In this document: one piece after another, positions 36,677 to 46,089 of the stretch
How positions within the stretch are numbered: position 1 is the stretch's first letter
How the letters are laid out: the number at the start of each line of letters is the position of its first letter
Origin: Scolanthus callimorphus
Lineage: Eukaryota; Cnidaria; Anthozoa; Actiniaria; Edwardsiidae
Length of the DNA: 64,000 nt
Reading direction: 5' to 3'
Assembly (NCBI GenBank): GCA_033964015.1
Contig: CM066925.1
Span: 10,276,204-10,340,203 of the forward strand
Translations under genes and position numbers: made by a program
The notes under the pieces: generated by a model
Databases searched by the model: none
Seen by the model: the letters and a program-made list of their open reading frames with translations, nothing else
Told to the model about the DNA's origin: nothing

Positions 36677-36943
36677 CTTACAGCTGTTTCAGGTAACACG
36701 CGACCCAGCGCGTTCAAAACATTTTTGGCAGTTGGGTTTTTCTGCGAAGTCAATCAAATCGCCTAGTGCAGTGAATTGGCTTCTGTCGCAACATGTCTCG
36801 CAAGGGAAGCCAAATAATGCACTGGGCAAGGATTTGATTGGCTCACACGGACTGCATTGATGGACAGCGCAAAAAAAAAAAAACTGGCAAACTCCAAGAA
36901 TCTGACAACGGCAAAGTCGCGTGTTACCTGAAACAGCTGTAAG
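36677..36943. mobile_element. MITE with 28-bp TIRs
   Basis: Terminal CTTACAGCTGTTTCAGGTAA and the inverse TTACCTGAAACAGCTGTAAG extend into CACGCGAC/GTCGCGTG. The interior has a second inverted pair (CAATCAAATC/GATTTGATTG). No coding capacity. Target duplication unclear. Confidence 0.82.
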
Positions 36944-37030
36944 GGTGGAAATACCTAGCTACGCCCCTGACAGCCATGATGTTATTCTATGTCATTCTGG
37001 TTGACATCAGTGCGCATTACCTGACTATAG

Positions 37031-37341
37031 TTATCGTGAGTCTTGCCTCAGAAGCATCGAGTTACAATCAAACACTTCCGGACAAAAAGAGCATTGAAAT
37101 AGCTTCACCTCGGTGTGGAAAGCACGCTTATGTGCAGCAAGCTCGTACCTCAGAGAAAACGCCTCCTCACACTCGTCACAAGGGAACTCCAGCAACTTTT
37201 TATGCTGTTTATTTTGATGACGATCCAGCCCCTTTTCCGCAGTTGTCACACTGAAGTGTGACTTCTCCTGTGTGAACCTTCTCATGTGCAGTCAAGACAG
37301 CTTTTCTTAGAAACTCTTTTGAGCATGTCACACACTTGATT
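37031..37341 (-). pseudogene. Frameshifted remains of extra C2H2 zinc fingers
   Basis: Directly downstream of the zinc-finger stop codon the minus strand still encodes finger-like sequence, but in other frames. In the +1 frame: CVTCSKEFLRKAVLTAHEKVH followed by HTGE and CDNC. After a further shift: LDRHQNKQH, then CDECEEAFSLRYELAAHKRAF(H), then CSFCPEVF whose histidines are lost. The CDNC finger also lacks about six residues between its cysteines and histidines. A minimum of two frameshifts plus one small deletion separates these from the intact frame. I infer that the ancestral protein was longer by three or four fingers and was truncated by a one-base change near 37352. An AATAAA on the minus strand (37208-37213) falls here and could now end the transcript. 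Confidence 0.75.
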
Positions 37342-39312
37342 TCATGCTGAACCTTTATCATGTACCTTCTGGGTGTGACACTTCATGCGTCCCTTCGTCC
37401 GAAAAGCTTTGCTACATTGCGGGCACTGAAATGGCTTGTGGTCATCATGAACAAGCTGATGCGCTGTTAACCGTTTGTTAGTAGAAAATCTCTTCCCGCA
37501 AGTGCTACAAAGGAACGGCTTAATACCAGCATGTTTTTGAAGGTGGAGTTTCAATCGATAAGGCCAGATGAATCCCTCCCCGCACAAATCACACTTCAGA
37601 GGCCTTTCTCCAGTGTGTTTCATCACATGTTTTTTGAACTCGTAAGACTTTGTGTACGCTTTGTCGCAATACGGACAATGATGAATCACCTTTGGCTTAC
37701 AACGATTACAAAATTCCTCGACTTCAATCTTTTTGCCCAAATTACGGTCCAATGCTCGGACAGACGGTCCAAACCGGACACCGCACTTCTTGCACTGGAA
37801 CATGTTCTGCGCTACATGCATCCTATAATGCCTGGCTAACTGATCCGGACTACGGAACGGCTTCGCGCATGTTTCACAAGCGAACGGTTTGTCATCTATG
37901 TGAGTTTCTCTATGACGTTCCAAATGGGTTTTTGCCGTAAAATCTCTGCCGCAAGTTTCGCATACAAAAGGTCTGGGTCGGTTTTCATTGTTCCTGGCAA
38001 TGTGAGATTTTAGGGAGGCCTTAAATCGAAACTTTTTTCCGCACTCTTCACACGGAAAACGCTCTTCCAAATTGGCGTGCCTGTGTTCGTGGTGTTTCTT
38101 TAAATATCGCGGACTTGCAAACGCCAAAGAACACAATTCACATTGGTATGGTTTCTCTTCAGAGTGTACGCTGCGAATATGTTGCCTCAAATTCGAGATG
38201 AATGTAAAATGCTTGCCACAAATCTCACAGGCATGGTATACATCACCGTGAAGCAGCATGTGGGTTTTTAGACCCTCTTTTCTAGAGTAACTCTTGTCAC
38301 ACAAATGACATGCGTATGGCCTATGTTGTGAGTGTACCGACGCGTGTTTCTGTATTGCGCTAAGCGAAGTGAATGTTTTGTTACAAAACTCGCACTTGTA
38401 TGGGTCTAAACCGTAGGCATGTCGTTCTACCTCCTCTGCCTCAGTAAAACCCCTGCCACACTTGAAGCAAATGTATGGCTTATCAGGTGTGTGGCGTGAT
38501 TGGTGGCGCTCTAGCTCACCTACTGTCGGGAAGCTCCAGCTACATTTCTTGCACTGGTTTAGTTGTCTATCCGTGTGTCTTATTTCGTGTTTCTTGACAT
38601 CTGGGACTGTCAAGAACGACTTGAAACAGAACCTACACTGGAATGGAAGCCTCGGCGTGTCAGGTTTCTCGTAGTGTGTCAGCTCGTTCTTGCAATTTTC
38701 ATATTTTGGATGAGTTTTCATGTGAAGTCTCAGGGCGGTTTGATGCTTAAATGGCCTCAAGCAGACAATACAATCATGAAGTCTCTCAAGGTCTTGACCT
38801 TGGTATTCTTGCTCAATGTGAAGGTCAACTGGTGAAATTGTCCTTTTATCAATTAAAGAATTCTCGGGTTCTTCCTTGATCTCAAGGTCATGACCTTGGT
38901 ATTCATTGTCAATGTCAAGGTCAACTTGTGAAATTGTCCTTTTATCAATTAAAGAATTCTCGGGTTCTTCCTTGATCTCAAGGTCAACTGGTGAAATTGT
39001 CCTTTTATCAATTAAAAAGTTATCGGGTTCTTTCTTGATCTCAAGGTCATGACCTTGGTATTCAAGGTCAATGTCAAGGTCAACTGGTGAAATTGTCCTT
39101 TTATCAATTAAAGAATTCTCGGGCTCTTCCTTGATCTCTGTCTTTATGGTGCCCTGGAGTGGAGATGAAGTATGATGAAGAGTTGTTCCAGCTACGGTAT
39201 TGTTATTTTCGTGCATATTCTTCACTTTGTTGGTAGCCGTTTCTGCGAAATCACCCCCAAAAGAACAGCACGGAAATGGTGCGGCGTCCTCGGGGTCTCC
39301 CTTAGTAGAGCA
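37342..39312 (-). CDS. C2H2 zinc-finger protein, last and main exon
   Basis: This exon encodes 656 residues, from a 3' splice site at 39313-39314 (TTTTCTGTCATGTTTTAG) to TGA at 37342-37344. The first in-frame ATG in the exon is at 39216, so the protein either starts there or upstream (see 40620-42475). N-terminal part: a tandem acidic repeat of 21-32 residues (four copies), each with IKEEPEN-type psi-K-x-E sumoylation consensus. C-terminal part: about 16 Cys2His2 units joined by short linkers, two resembling TGE(K/R)P; the first is CIVCLRPF...HMKTH. Three or four units are degenerate (for example one ends ARNN instead of HxxxH, another lacks both histidines). Such proteins usually bind DNA in the nucleus as transcriptional regulators. 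No KRAB, SCAN, BTB or ZAD domain is recognisable. The orthologue is not identifiable from sequence alone. Confidence 0.93.
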   Translation of the reverse strand, partial: CSTKGDPEDAAPFPCCSFGGDFAETATNKVKNMHENNNTVAGTTLHHTSSPLQGTIKTEIKEEPENSLIDKRTISPVDLDIDLEYQGHDLEIKKEPDNFLIDKRTISPVDLEIKEEPENSLIDKRTISQVDLDIDNEYQGHDLEIKEEPENSLIDKRTISPVDLHIEQEYQGQDLERLHDCIVCLRPFKHQTALRLHMKTHPKYENCKNELTHYEKPDTPRLPFQCRFCFKSFLTVPDVKKHEIRHTDRQLNQCKKCSWSFPTVGELERHQSRHTPDKPYICFKCGRGFTEAEEVERHAYGLDPYKCEFCNKTFTSLSAIQKHASVHSQHRPYACHLCDKSYSRKEGLKTHMLLHGDVYHACEICGKHFTFISNLRQHIRSVHSEEKPYQCELCSLAFASPRYLKKHHEHRHANLEERFPCEECGKKFRFKASLKSHIARNNENRPRPFVCETCGRDFTAKTHLERHRETHIDDKPFACETCAKPFRSPDQLARHYRMHVAQNMFQCKKCGVRFGPSVRALDRNLGKKIEVEEFCNRCKPKVIHHCPYCDKAYTKSYEFKKHVMKHTGERPLKCDLCGEGFIWPYRLKLHLQKHAGIKPFLCSTCGKRFSTNKRLTAHQLVHDDHKPFQCPQCSKAFRTKGRMKCHTQKVHDKGSA
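38787..39140 (-). repeat. In-frame coding minisatellite of the zinc-finger gene
   Basis: The motif GAAATTGTCC recurs at 38834, 38930, 38993 and 39089 (+ coordinates), spacings 96, 63 and 96 bp, all multiples of three. Units encode DLEIKEEPENSLIDKRTISP with an optional YQGHDLE extension. Two units contain the perfect palindrome CAAGGTCATGACCTTG (38883-38898 and 39042-39057), and one a variant (38787-38802). Confidence 0.9.
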
Positions 39313-40619
39313 CTAAAACATGACAGAAAACAATGGTAAACATGGTGCATCATTTAAAGACCTTGTGTCCGATGGGTGTGACAATGTTATGATTGGTTTG
39401 TTGTGTTTATCTAATACGGTAAGAAACTTTCAAAATAACACCATTAGTTTGTTGTCCTATGACATAAGTTTCACATAATCAGTTTTATAGACCAAAGAAT
39501 GGATCCAAATTTAACGAGATTTTAACGGATCGAGTCCCCTACTTTTATAATCGCTACCTCATTAGCATAGAGTTTTATGGGCTACACCAAAAACTATTCA
39601 TTTTTTAGGAAAGGGTCACATCTTTGAATGCGGAGGTGTGGTTGGTTACCATAGTAACATCACGAAAATAGCTTTAAGCTCAGAGGGGAGGCAAGTGCCT
39701 CAAACGCACTTTGTTTGCACATTATTGGCATTTAGTTTCAAGATAATAATTTGATTAGAGTATACCATCAATAAGCTCCCCTGGCAACTTGTCAAAAAAA
39801 ATTAAGGGTGTGAGATATGCCAGACCGTGGATTTTTAACTAAAACAGGAAATTGATACTTTGAGAGTGAGAGCATTGGGTTTAACACATGTAGTTCGATG
39901 ACGGCACCGATTTCAGCCATCTTTTTTTTAGAGAGGGGCATAATTTGTAACCATGACAACTAGTTCTCATGGGATTCAAGACCTACTCCTGTGCTTTGGG
40001 TATCCACCAGTGGGGCAGGGACGTCAACCCCAGGACTTAAAACTCTGGAGACTGCCTTAGAATGGCATAATTTCCCTAAATTCTCCAGGAGAAATATAGT
40101 AAATGTATGACAGTCGTCTTGAATTTTTCCCGGGAGATGGAACAAAAAATCTTGACACTCCCGGAAAAACTGGGAGAGTTGATGTCCCTGAATGGGTGAT
40201 GGAGAACCCTTGTGATGGGCTCTTAGTAATGCCTGGTTCACACTAGCGACATAATAACATGAGCACATGCTCTCTTATGCTCTTGTGTGTGAACATCCGA
40301 CATAACATCGACATAACAACTTCTTTCTCTTATGTTATTATGTTCTTATGTTATTATGCGCTTATGTCATTATGACATTATGTCGCTAGTGTGCACCAGG
40401 CATAAGACCTAATAGGACTCTGCTACATTTTTATAAGTGCCTTGTTGTCACTCAATTCAGATCATGTGATGATTCCTTTGAGTGGTCACAATATTGTCAA
40501 TTTTTTCCCCTCAGCCAACTGCACAAGTCTATATGCAGCAATAACAAAAGTATCCACCAATAGGAATCATCACAATATTGGGAGGCAAAACGATTTAAAC
40601 ACTTTACCACAATACTTAC
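39313..40619 (-). other. Proposed intron 3 of the zinc-finger gene
   Basis: Bounded by a GTAAGT donor (40619 downwards) and a pyrimidine-rich acceptor at 39313-39314. It contains a MITE (40230-40402). No other exon could be supported in it. Confidence 0.5.
40230..40402. mobile_element. MITE, PIF/Harbinger-like, in an intron
   Basis: Ends TGCCTGGTTCACACTAGCGA and TCGCTAGTGTGCACCAGGCA are inverted; TAA flanks both sides (40227-40229 and 40403-40405). The interior is a run of TTATGTTATTATGT-type repeats. Confidence 0.83.
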
Positions 40620-40725
40620 AGCACAAAATTGCCCATTCCATTTGTACTGGTTAGTGAAAGGATTGTAGAAATACACAAGCTCTCCTGCCTTGTTGTAGAA
40701 TTCTATCAACATATCACTGTCACTA
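40620..40725 (-). CDS. Zinc-finger gene, proposed exon 3
   Basis: A 106-base exon with a strong acceptor (long pyrimidine tract ending CATCTCCATAG) and a consensus GTAAGT donor. After one base completing a serine codon it reads 35 residues, SDSDMLIEFYNKAGELVYFY and then NPFTNQYKWNGQFCA. It starts in phase 2 and ends in phase 0, matching the proposed exon 2 and the last exon. The aromatic pattern with a single W is faintly WW-like, but the second signature tryptophan is absent, so I do not assign a domain. Confidence 0.62.
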
Positions 40726-41463
40726 CTATGGAGATGAAAAACAGAAACAGATGCAGATGCTGAGTTTTCTTATTTTATTCTGATCAGCATCAATGATTGC
40801 CCAAATGGTCATTAAAATATCTCTTGAAACATTACATATATCCTGCGCACTGTTGTTGGAGTGAAGTTTGATGTATTGAGTTAGCTTATAAATGTCGCAG
40901 TGCCAGGCCCTGTGCAATTCCAGAAAACACTGACTTTCTCATTCCTCTAGTGAAAAATACAGTGGTTATGTGGAAAAAAAAATGTTTTTTTTTGGGGGGG
41001 GGGGGGGGGATGACTCCCCTAGGGTGCTCGTCGAGTCAAAATCAGTCCTCTGGTACCTTGGGGGGGGGGGAATTAAAAAACGTAGGGGTCTTAGGGGTCC
41101 ATTCTAACAAACCAAGCAAACAATGGTTTTATCAATATCACACTGGTTGGTATCTTTTAGGGGTCACAATCAACTAAGCCACACTCTTCTTGGTACCTTT
41201 TATGGGGAAAAATCGAAAGTTCCCCTCACCCCTCTTGAATTTCCAAATCCTCTCCATGGGGAGGCAAGGGAGGTATAGATTTTTATCCGGAATCACGCCG
41301 ATACAAAAAAGTAAAATATTTTTGTGGGAGTGTAGTGTTGTAGAAGTGCTGAGTAATAATAAACAATCCTAGATTTAAAAGTGTAACCTCGATTTCTGTC
41401 ACAGTTTCATAGAATAATGGATAAATAGTCACTAGCCCCTAGAAAAACAAGGTTGAAGCTTAC

Positions 41464-41577
41464 CTATTACTTTTTCCTCCTATTCTTAAGTTTCGGTGTT
41501 TCAAACCGAGTTTGAAGTCGTATTTGGGTTCTTTCAAAGTTTGTTTTGCCTCAGTGATTCCAGTCTTGCTCTTCTTG
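41464..41577 (-). CDS. Zinc-finger gene, proposed exon 2
   Basis: A 114-base exon, phase 2 to phase 2, between GTTTCAG and the donor GTAAGC. It encodes a lysine/arginine-rich segment of 37 residues, KKSKTGITEAKQTLKEPKYD to RIGGKSN, plausible as a nuclear localisation region. A diverged inverted copy lies at 41775-41906. The acceptor has only a short pyrimidine tract, so the call depends mainly on phase agreement with both neighbours. Confidence 0.5.
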
Positions 41578-41774
41578 CTGAAACTTCACCCTGGGGACAC
41601 TCACTAGGATTCACGAGATCGTGCCAATCGTCTCCCCTTGAATAATACGTTTTCATTCCGGAACTAATCCTGCTGCCAATGTGAAGGCGCTAAATATCAT
41701 CCAATGATAGGAGGCCCCGAAGCTCTGCCTTTGGGACTGAAGTTTTTGATTGATAAAACTGAGAATCCTAGTGA

Positions 41775-41906
41775 GTGTCCTCTGGGGTGATTAGTTTCAG
41801 CAAGAAACAGAGCAAGACTAGAATCACTGAGGCAAAACGAACTACCATTGAAATAACCCAAATGCGACTTGACAAACTTGGTTCGAAAACACAGAAACTT
41901 CACCCT
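41775..41906 (+). repeat. Inverted, diverged copy of zinc-finger exon 2
   Basis: The + strand here matches the minus-strand exon 2 and its acceptor side (shared AATCCTAGTGAGTGTCC, GTTTCAGCAAGAA, GAATCACTGAGGCAAAAC). It keeps an open frame (SKKQSKTRITEAKRTTIEIT...). Arms of about 140 bp face each other across ~190 bp. It may be a local inverted duplication, or a repeat from which exon 2 was recruited. Confidence 0.7.
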
Positions 41907-42452
41907 GGGCACAGGGTACGCCCTAGCAGACCTGTTCAACTTTCTTGTCTTTCTTATTTATTTACATATGATTTATTTATGCTAATTCTTATTAACTTGG
42001 TGTATTATATTAGCAACAGCTTATACAGTACCATATGTAAACTCACTGAAACTGAAATTGTGTGGTTCCAGAAAATACCCATACTTACTAATTTTTCTTT
42101 TCCCTTTATACAGCACAAATAATATCATATCTGCCCCCTCTATGGTTCCTTGCTTGTGATATTAATAAAGCATTTTTAAAAACTTGTGCTGCCAATATCA
42201 AAGGTCAAGCATAAGCTTATATCCTTTCTATTGTTTTTGCCAGTTTCCCCTTTGTCAGCTTAATTTGTCTAATGATATAAACGGCGTACCCACAAAGTGG
42301 CTTTTCATATACGTAATTATTGTTTAGCAGAGAATTACAAGCTATCGAAATCGCGAAGAGACCGCTCTGAAGCGAGAATAAATGCTGCAACGACTCAATC
42401 CCCTCCACGACGACTGTTGGGATGATTTGCTTAATTTTCGATAATTTATTAC

Positions 42453-42475
42453 CTGCAGTGATGATTGTTCTCCAT
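42453..42475 (-). CDS. Zinc-finger gene, proposed start exon
   Basis: ATG at 42475 in the context GAAATAATGG (purine at -3, G at +4) opens MENNHHC and two bases, ending in phase 2 at a CAG|GTAATA donor, which matches exon 2. The same frame remains open upstream to a possible earlier ATG at 42643 (64 codons in total), so the true start is uncertain. With exons 2-4 the predicted protein is 737 residues from the 42475 start. Confidence 0.42.
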
Positions 42476-43084
42476 TATTTCCGTCGGGGTTTTCTTCTTC
42501 GACAAATTTATCTTCTTTGTTAGGATTATTACCGGACTAGAACGGCAATGAGCAAAGCAAACAAGTCGAGGTTTATCTTCTCTCACTAACCGTCCCATAC
42601 ACAGACATACGATATCAAACAGGGCGCATTCCAATGCTCCCACAGTCCTTTGCGGTTACCATCCCTAACGCCACTTGACAAAATTGTCACGGAACGGGCC
42701 ATCACACAAGTGAATGTGTCATTCTGGTTCAAACAAAAATGTAGTTTTGTTTGCTCAGTTTTACAGTCATCATTTTCGATTAATAAAAACTCCTCGCTCC
42801 ATCATTTTCGATGTATAAAAGAAGTTATTCCTTGGTTGTCGCGCGGAGTTTAATTTCCTTTCGACTTTTTCCATAAATGATGGCATGGGCGCCGTGTCTT
42901 ATGTTCCATGTCCCCCCCCCCCCCCCCTTGTCTAGAAACTTGGAAACCCAATCCTTCATATTTCATCGTGCAGCCCAAAACACGAGACTGGCCTTGCGCT
43001 TGATGAGGCGACTATATTTTTTTTAGAAAATCAATTTCAGAGAGCTTTTCAGCCAAGTACCGTCCTCCAAGCTAACTCACGTTA

Positions 43085-44631
43085 GGGAGCATTCATAATT
43101 TATCTAGAGGGGGGCCTATGATGATTTCCTATTTTTTTTCTTTCATTTTTTGAAGCCCCCCCTGATGATCTCAGGGTTTTTTTCTGACCCCCCCTCAAGA
43201 GATGCCAATTAATCAAAGAGAAATATTATAGCCCCCACCCCCACCCCCACCCCACCACATATACATGTCAAACCCACCCTTAGTCATACTAAAGTCTTGT
43301 GATGGTTACTGATCCCGAAGATTGCTATTGATCAAATCTTAAAATCGGTTCGTATGACAGAACCCAAAAATGGCAAGATTTCTACCCTAAGGTCAGGTAA
43401 AGTCAGATAGGCTTGATTCTTTGCATAGAGAATCCTTGTACAATAAGAAACAAAATATCAAATAAATATGACTTTTTTCTAATGGATCCGTCTTTAAGAT
43501 ATGAGCTGCTAAACTTTGGTCACTTGCATCGTTTTATAGCAAAATTTGCACAATTCTACCCAAAAATATCAAAAAGTGCTGCAGCAATAAAAGTGTAACC
43601 CCTCATATCTTAAAGACGGATCCATTAGAAAAAAGTCATATTTGGTATTTTGTTTCTTAGTGTATAAGGATTCTCTCCCGGGGGGGGGGGGGACTCTCAT
43701 ATTTTTTGACCGGGGATGATCGTCGGAAATTTTCAGTTTCACCCCTAAAAGATACCAAACATGGCGGGCCATAGCGTGGCTCAAAAAAAATTATTACCTT
43801 AAAAGATACCCTAAAAGATGAGGTCTTATGTGCCAAGTAGGCGCGAAAGACACAGGTAACAGGGGAAAAATACCCATGAAGACATTTCCGTGTTTGTTTC
43901 TAATTCATCGTCTTCTCATCGAATAATCTCTCTTTCTTACACGGTTTTTAGAAGCACCATCATGAGAAAAAGCAATTTGGACACAGTTTCAGCCCTAAAA
44001 GATACCAATCTGGCTAAAATTTATTGAAGATCAAGATCACCCCTAAAAGAGACCAAACCAACGTGATTTTAACCCCTAAAAGATACGACGATCATCCCCG
44101 GTCAAAAAATATTGGAGTCCCCCCCCCGGGGATTCTCTACGCAAAGAATCAAGCCTATCTGACTTTACCTGACTTTAGGGTAGAAATCTTGCCATTTTTG
44201 GGTTCTGCCGGTTCGTATAGTTTCACTCATCAAATATTTTTGATTGTTAACCACAATAGACATACAACACAGTCCAGTCACTTTTAAATATAACCAGATG
44301 ATAATCTTCCAATTCAGGAGTTCTACCTACACACTTTTACAGCAACTCCACTGATAAGAACCTAACTTAAAAATTAGCCTTAGGTTATTATGTCCAGGGG
44401 GATTAAAACGAAAATTTTAGCCTAACGGTTCTTGAAACCCAGGTTCTTATATGCGGGTTTTTGCTGTATTTTCGTATAATGTTCTTCGGGAAAAAAGGGT
44501 TGGCCCCCCCTATGCTCAATGTTACTTTTGTTGGAAATTTTCCATAGCCCCCCCTAAATCATATTAGGGAAAAACAGAGGCCCCCCCTCAACATCATCAT
44601 AGGCCCCTCTAGATAAATTATGAACGCTCCC
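43085..44631. mobile_element. 1.5-kb PIF/Harbinger-like element of nested palindromes
   Basis: Outer ends GGGAGCATTCATAATTTATC and its inverse are flanked by TTA (43082-43084 and 44632-44634). Inside lie three more inverted pairs, one within another or side by side: about 43355-43437 with 44133-44215 (GTCAGGTAAAGTCAGATAGG), 43437-43503 with 43605-43665 (AATGGATCCGTCTTTAAGAT), and 43681-43760 with 44060-44130 (GACCGGGGATGATCGTCG). CCCCTAAAAGATACC is repeated several times. No transposase frame is recognisable. Confidence 0.82.
44340..44466. mobile_element. Old copy of the TA-target MITE
   Basis: The right end AGGTTCTTATATGCGGGTTT matches the 24404-24552 element; the left end CAGCAACTCCACTGATAAGA is eroded. 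TA dinucleotides flank it. It is nested in the 43085-44631 element. Confidence 0.7.
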
Positions 44632-45164
44632 TTAGGTTTTCATGGTGGGTAGGTGTGATATGCAATTTAATATCCAGCAACTATTTTTCCAGTCAAAAAC
44701 GTCTCAGAATCTTGGTCCTATTTATTGAAAATCCCAGTTTATTTGTTGTAAATTTAAATCCCATTCCCATTTTCTATTGTTTTAAGGACTGCTGCACCCA
44801 ACGTAAGCCACTCAAATCTTTTTTTCCAAACACCCATTGTACCCATGTGCCCTGATGTAATCTTTGGCACCAACACCTGGCATTTGTTTGGTACTTTTTG
44901 CATTTAAGCAAACCTAATGAATGCAGGACAGTGAATGTAAAATAATCAGAAAATCAATTAAATAAAATTCAAACTGCTTTGCAGGTTGCCAAAGAAAAGA
45001 GCAACGGTTATCGCTTCAGTTCACGGTTATCGCACGAGTTCACCGTAGCGGTGCTTTGATTTATATATGGTAAACAAATCCTGTAGGTTTTTATTATTCA
45101 TGCGCGCAATTGCGCGCCGAAATGACGAAATTATCATTATACATTTGCGTGAAGCCAACGCAAA
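44632..45164. other. Intergenic, no supported gene
   Basis: AT-rich unique sequence. Short open frames only, with no domain or splice support. Confidence 0.4.
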
Positions 45165-45212
45165 ATGTGCCAACGTTTCGGACCTTTATTTCGGTCCTTC
45201 TTCAGGGCGACT
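45165..45212 (-). ncRNA. Hammerhead-like motif, Penelope-type
   Basis: On the minus strand CTGAAGA (45205-45199) fits CUGANGA and is followed by a GGACC/GGTCC stem II with an 8-base loop and then GAAAC and GTTGG. This layout is known from hammerhead ribozymes in Penelope-like retroelements. One extra A precedes the stem, and no clear stem III or cleavage site was identified, so activity is doubtful. No reverse transcriptase frame lies nearby. Confidence 0.35.
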
Positions 45213-45599
45213 AAAACCGTTAAAAAAAACGCGTATAATACAGAAACGCCAAATGACAAATTTCTATGCCTAACGTCGAACTCACGCTTACTCTTCTTTC
45301 GAACATTGGACTGCGCGCCAGGCCTATCACTGCAGGGCATTTTTAGTAGAGTTTGTTTTTCATCGCCAAGATACACTTGTTCTTGTGAACGGTGCGACGG
45401 TAGAGTCCCCCCTTTCAGGGCTTCAGGTTTTGAGAGATCCCCGGAAACCCCCTGGCTACGGGCCTGGCAGCTACTGAAGACTTACAAACATTTGTGGAGT
45501 TGAGTTGAAATCATGTAATCTTACACGAGATATAAATGTTAACAGTAAATGTTTAACAAGAGAAAACTGAACTGTGAAAGTTGTGTATTCCATAATGGA

Positions 45600-45830
45600 A
45601 TGGAAGAAAAAATAGCTTGCAAGCGGGCCTATGCCATTAAGGTCGTTCGACAGATTAATGAATCTCACGGAGACAGGAGGAGATTTGGTCTCTGCGCGGA
45701 CGTGTTCCTACAGATTGCAGCGCAGAGAGACCTTAATGTTTTCAAAAGGCTTTTGTCGAAAGCTTTATTCGCACCTCACGAAAGAAACTCCTTTGGTACA
45801 GTAAACTTTTGGAAAACAAACAACAAATAA
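45600..45830 (+). pseudogene. Possible decayed BTB/POZ-like fragment
   Basis: From ATG 45600 a 76-codon frame reads MEEKIACKRAYAIKVVRQIN, then ESHGDRRRFGLCADVFLQIA. The order INE...GxLC(A)DVxLQI resembles the first strand and helix of kelch-type BTB domains (adaptor and dimerisation modules). The following segment no longer matches a BTB core, and the frame stops early. It could equally be chance similarity; I see no splice sites or upstream exon. Confidence 0.25.
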
Positions 45831-46089
45831 CATCATTGTAGGAGGTTCTAAGCAGATAACAATAATCCCCGTCAATTGTATCAATTGTAATCCTGAACGA
45901 GTTTCTTAAAACTTGGAATGCAGTTATTATTATTAGTTGAAATATTTTTCTGGTGTAATAAAGCCAAAAAAAACCCACGAACACATCATGTTTTAAGCGC
46001 CTTACAGAGCGAGATCCAGAGATTTAAACTTCGCGTGACTGTTATGTAACAACTTCGAGAATCTTGGAATACAAATATCAATATTTTAT

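Noticed and set aside
39960..40268. 102-codon minus-strand frame in the proposed zinc-finger intron
   Set aside because: It overlaps the MITE at 40230-40402 and C/T-rich repeats, and lacks splice or domain support.
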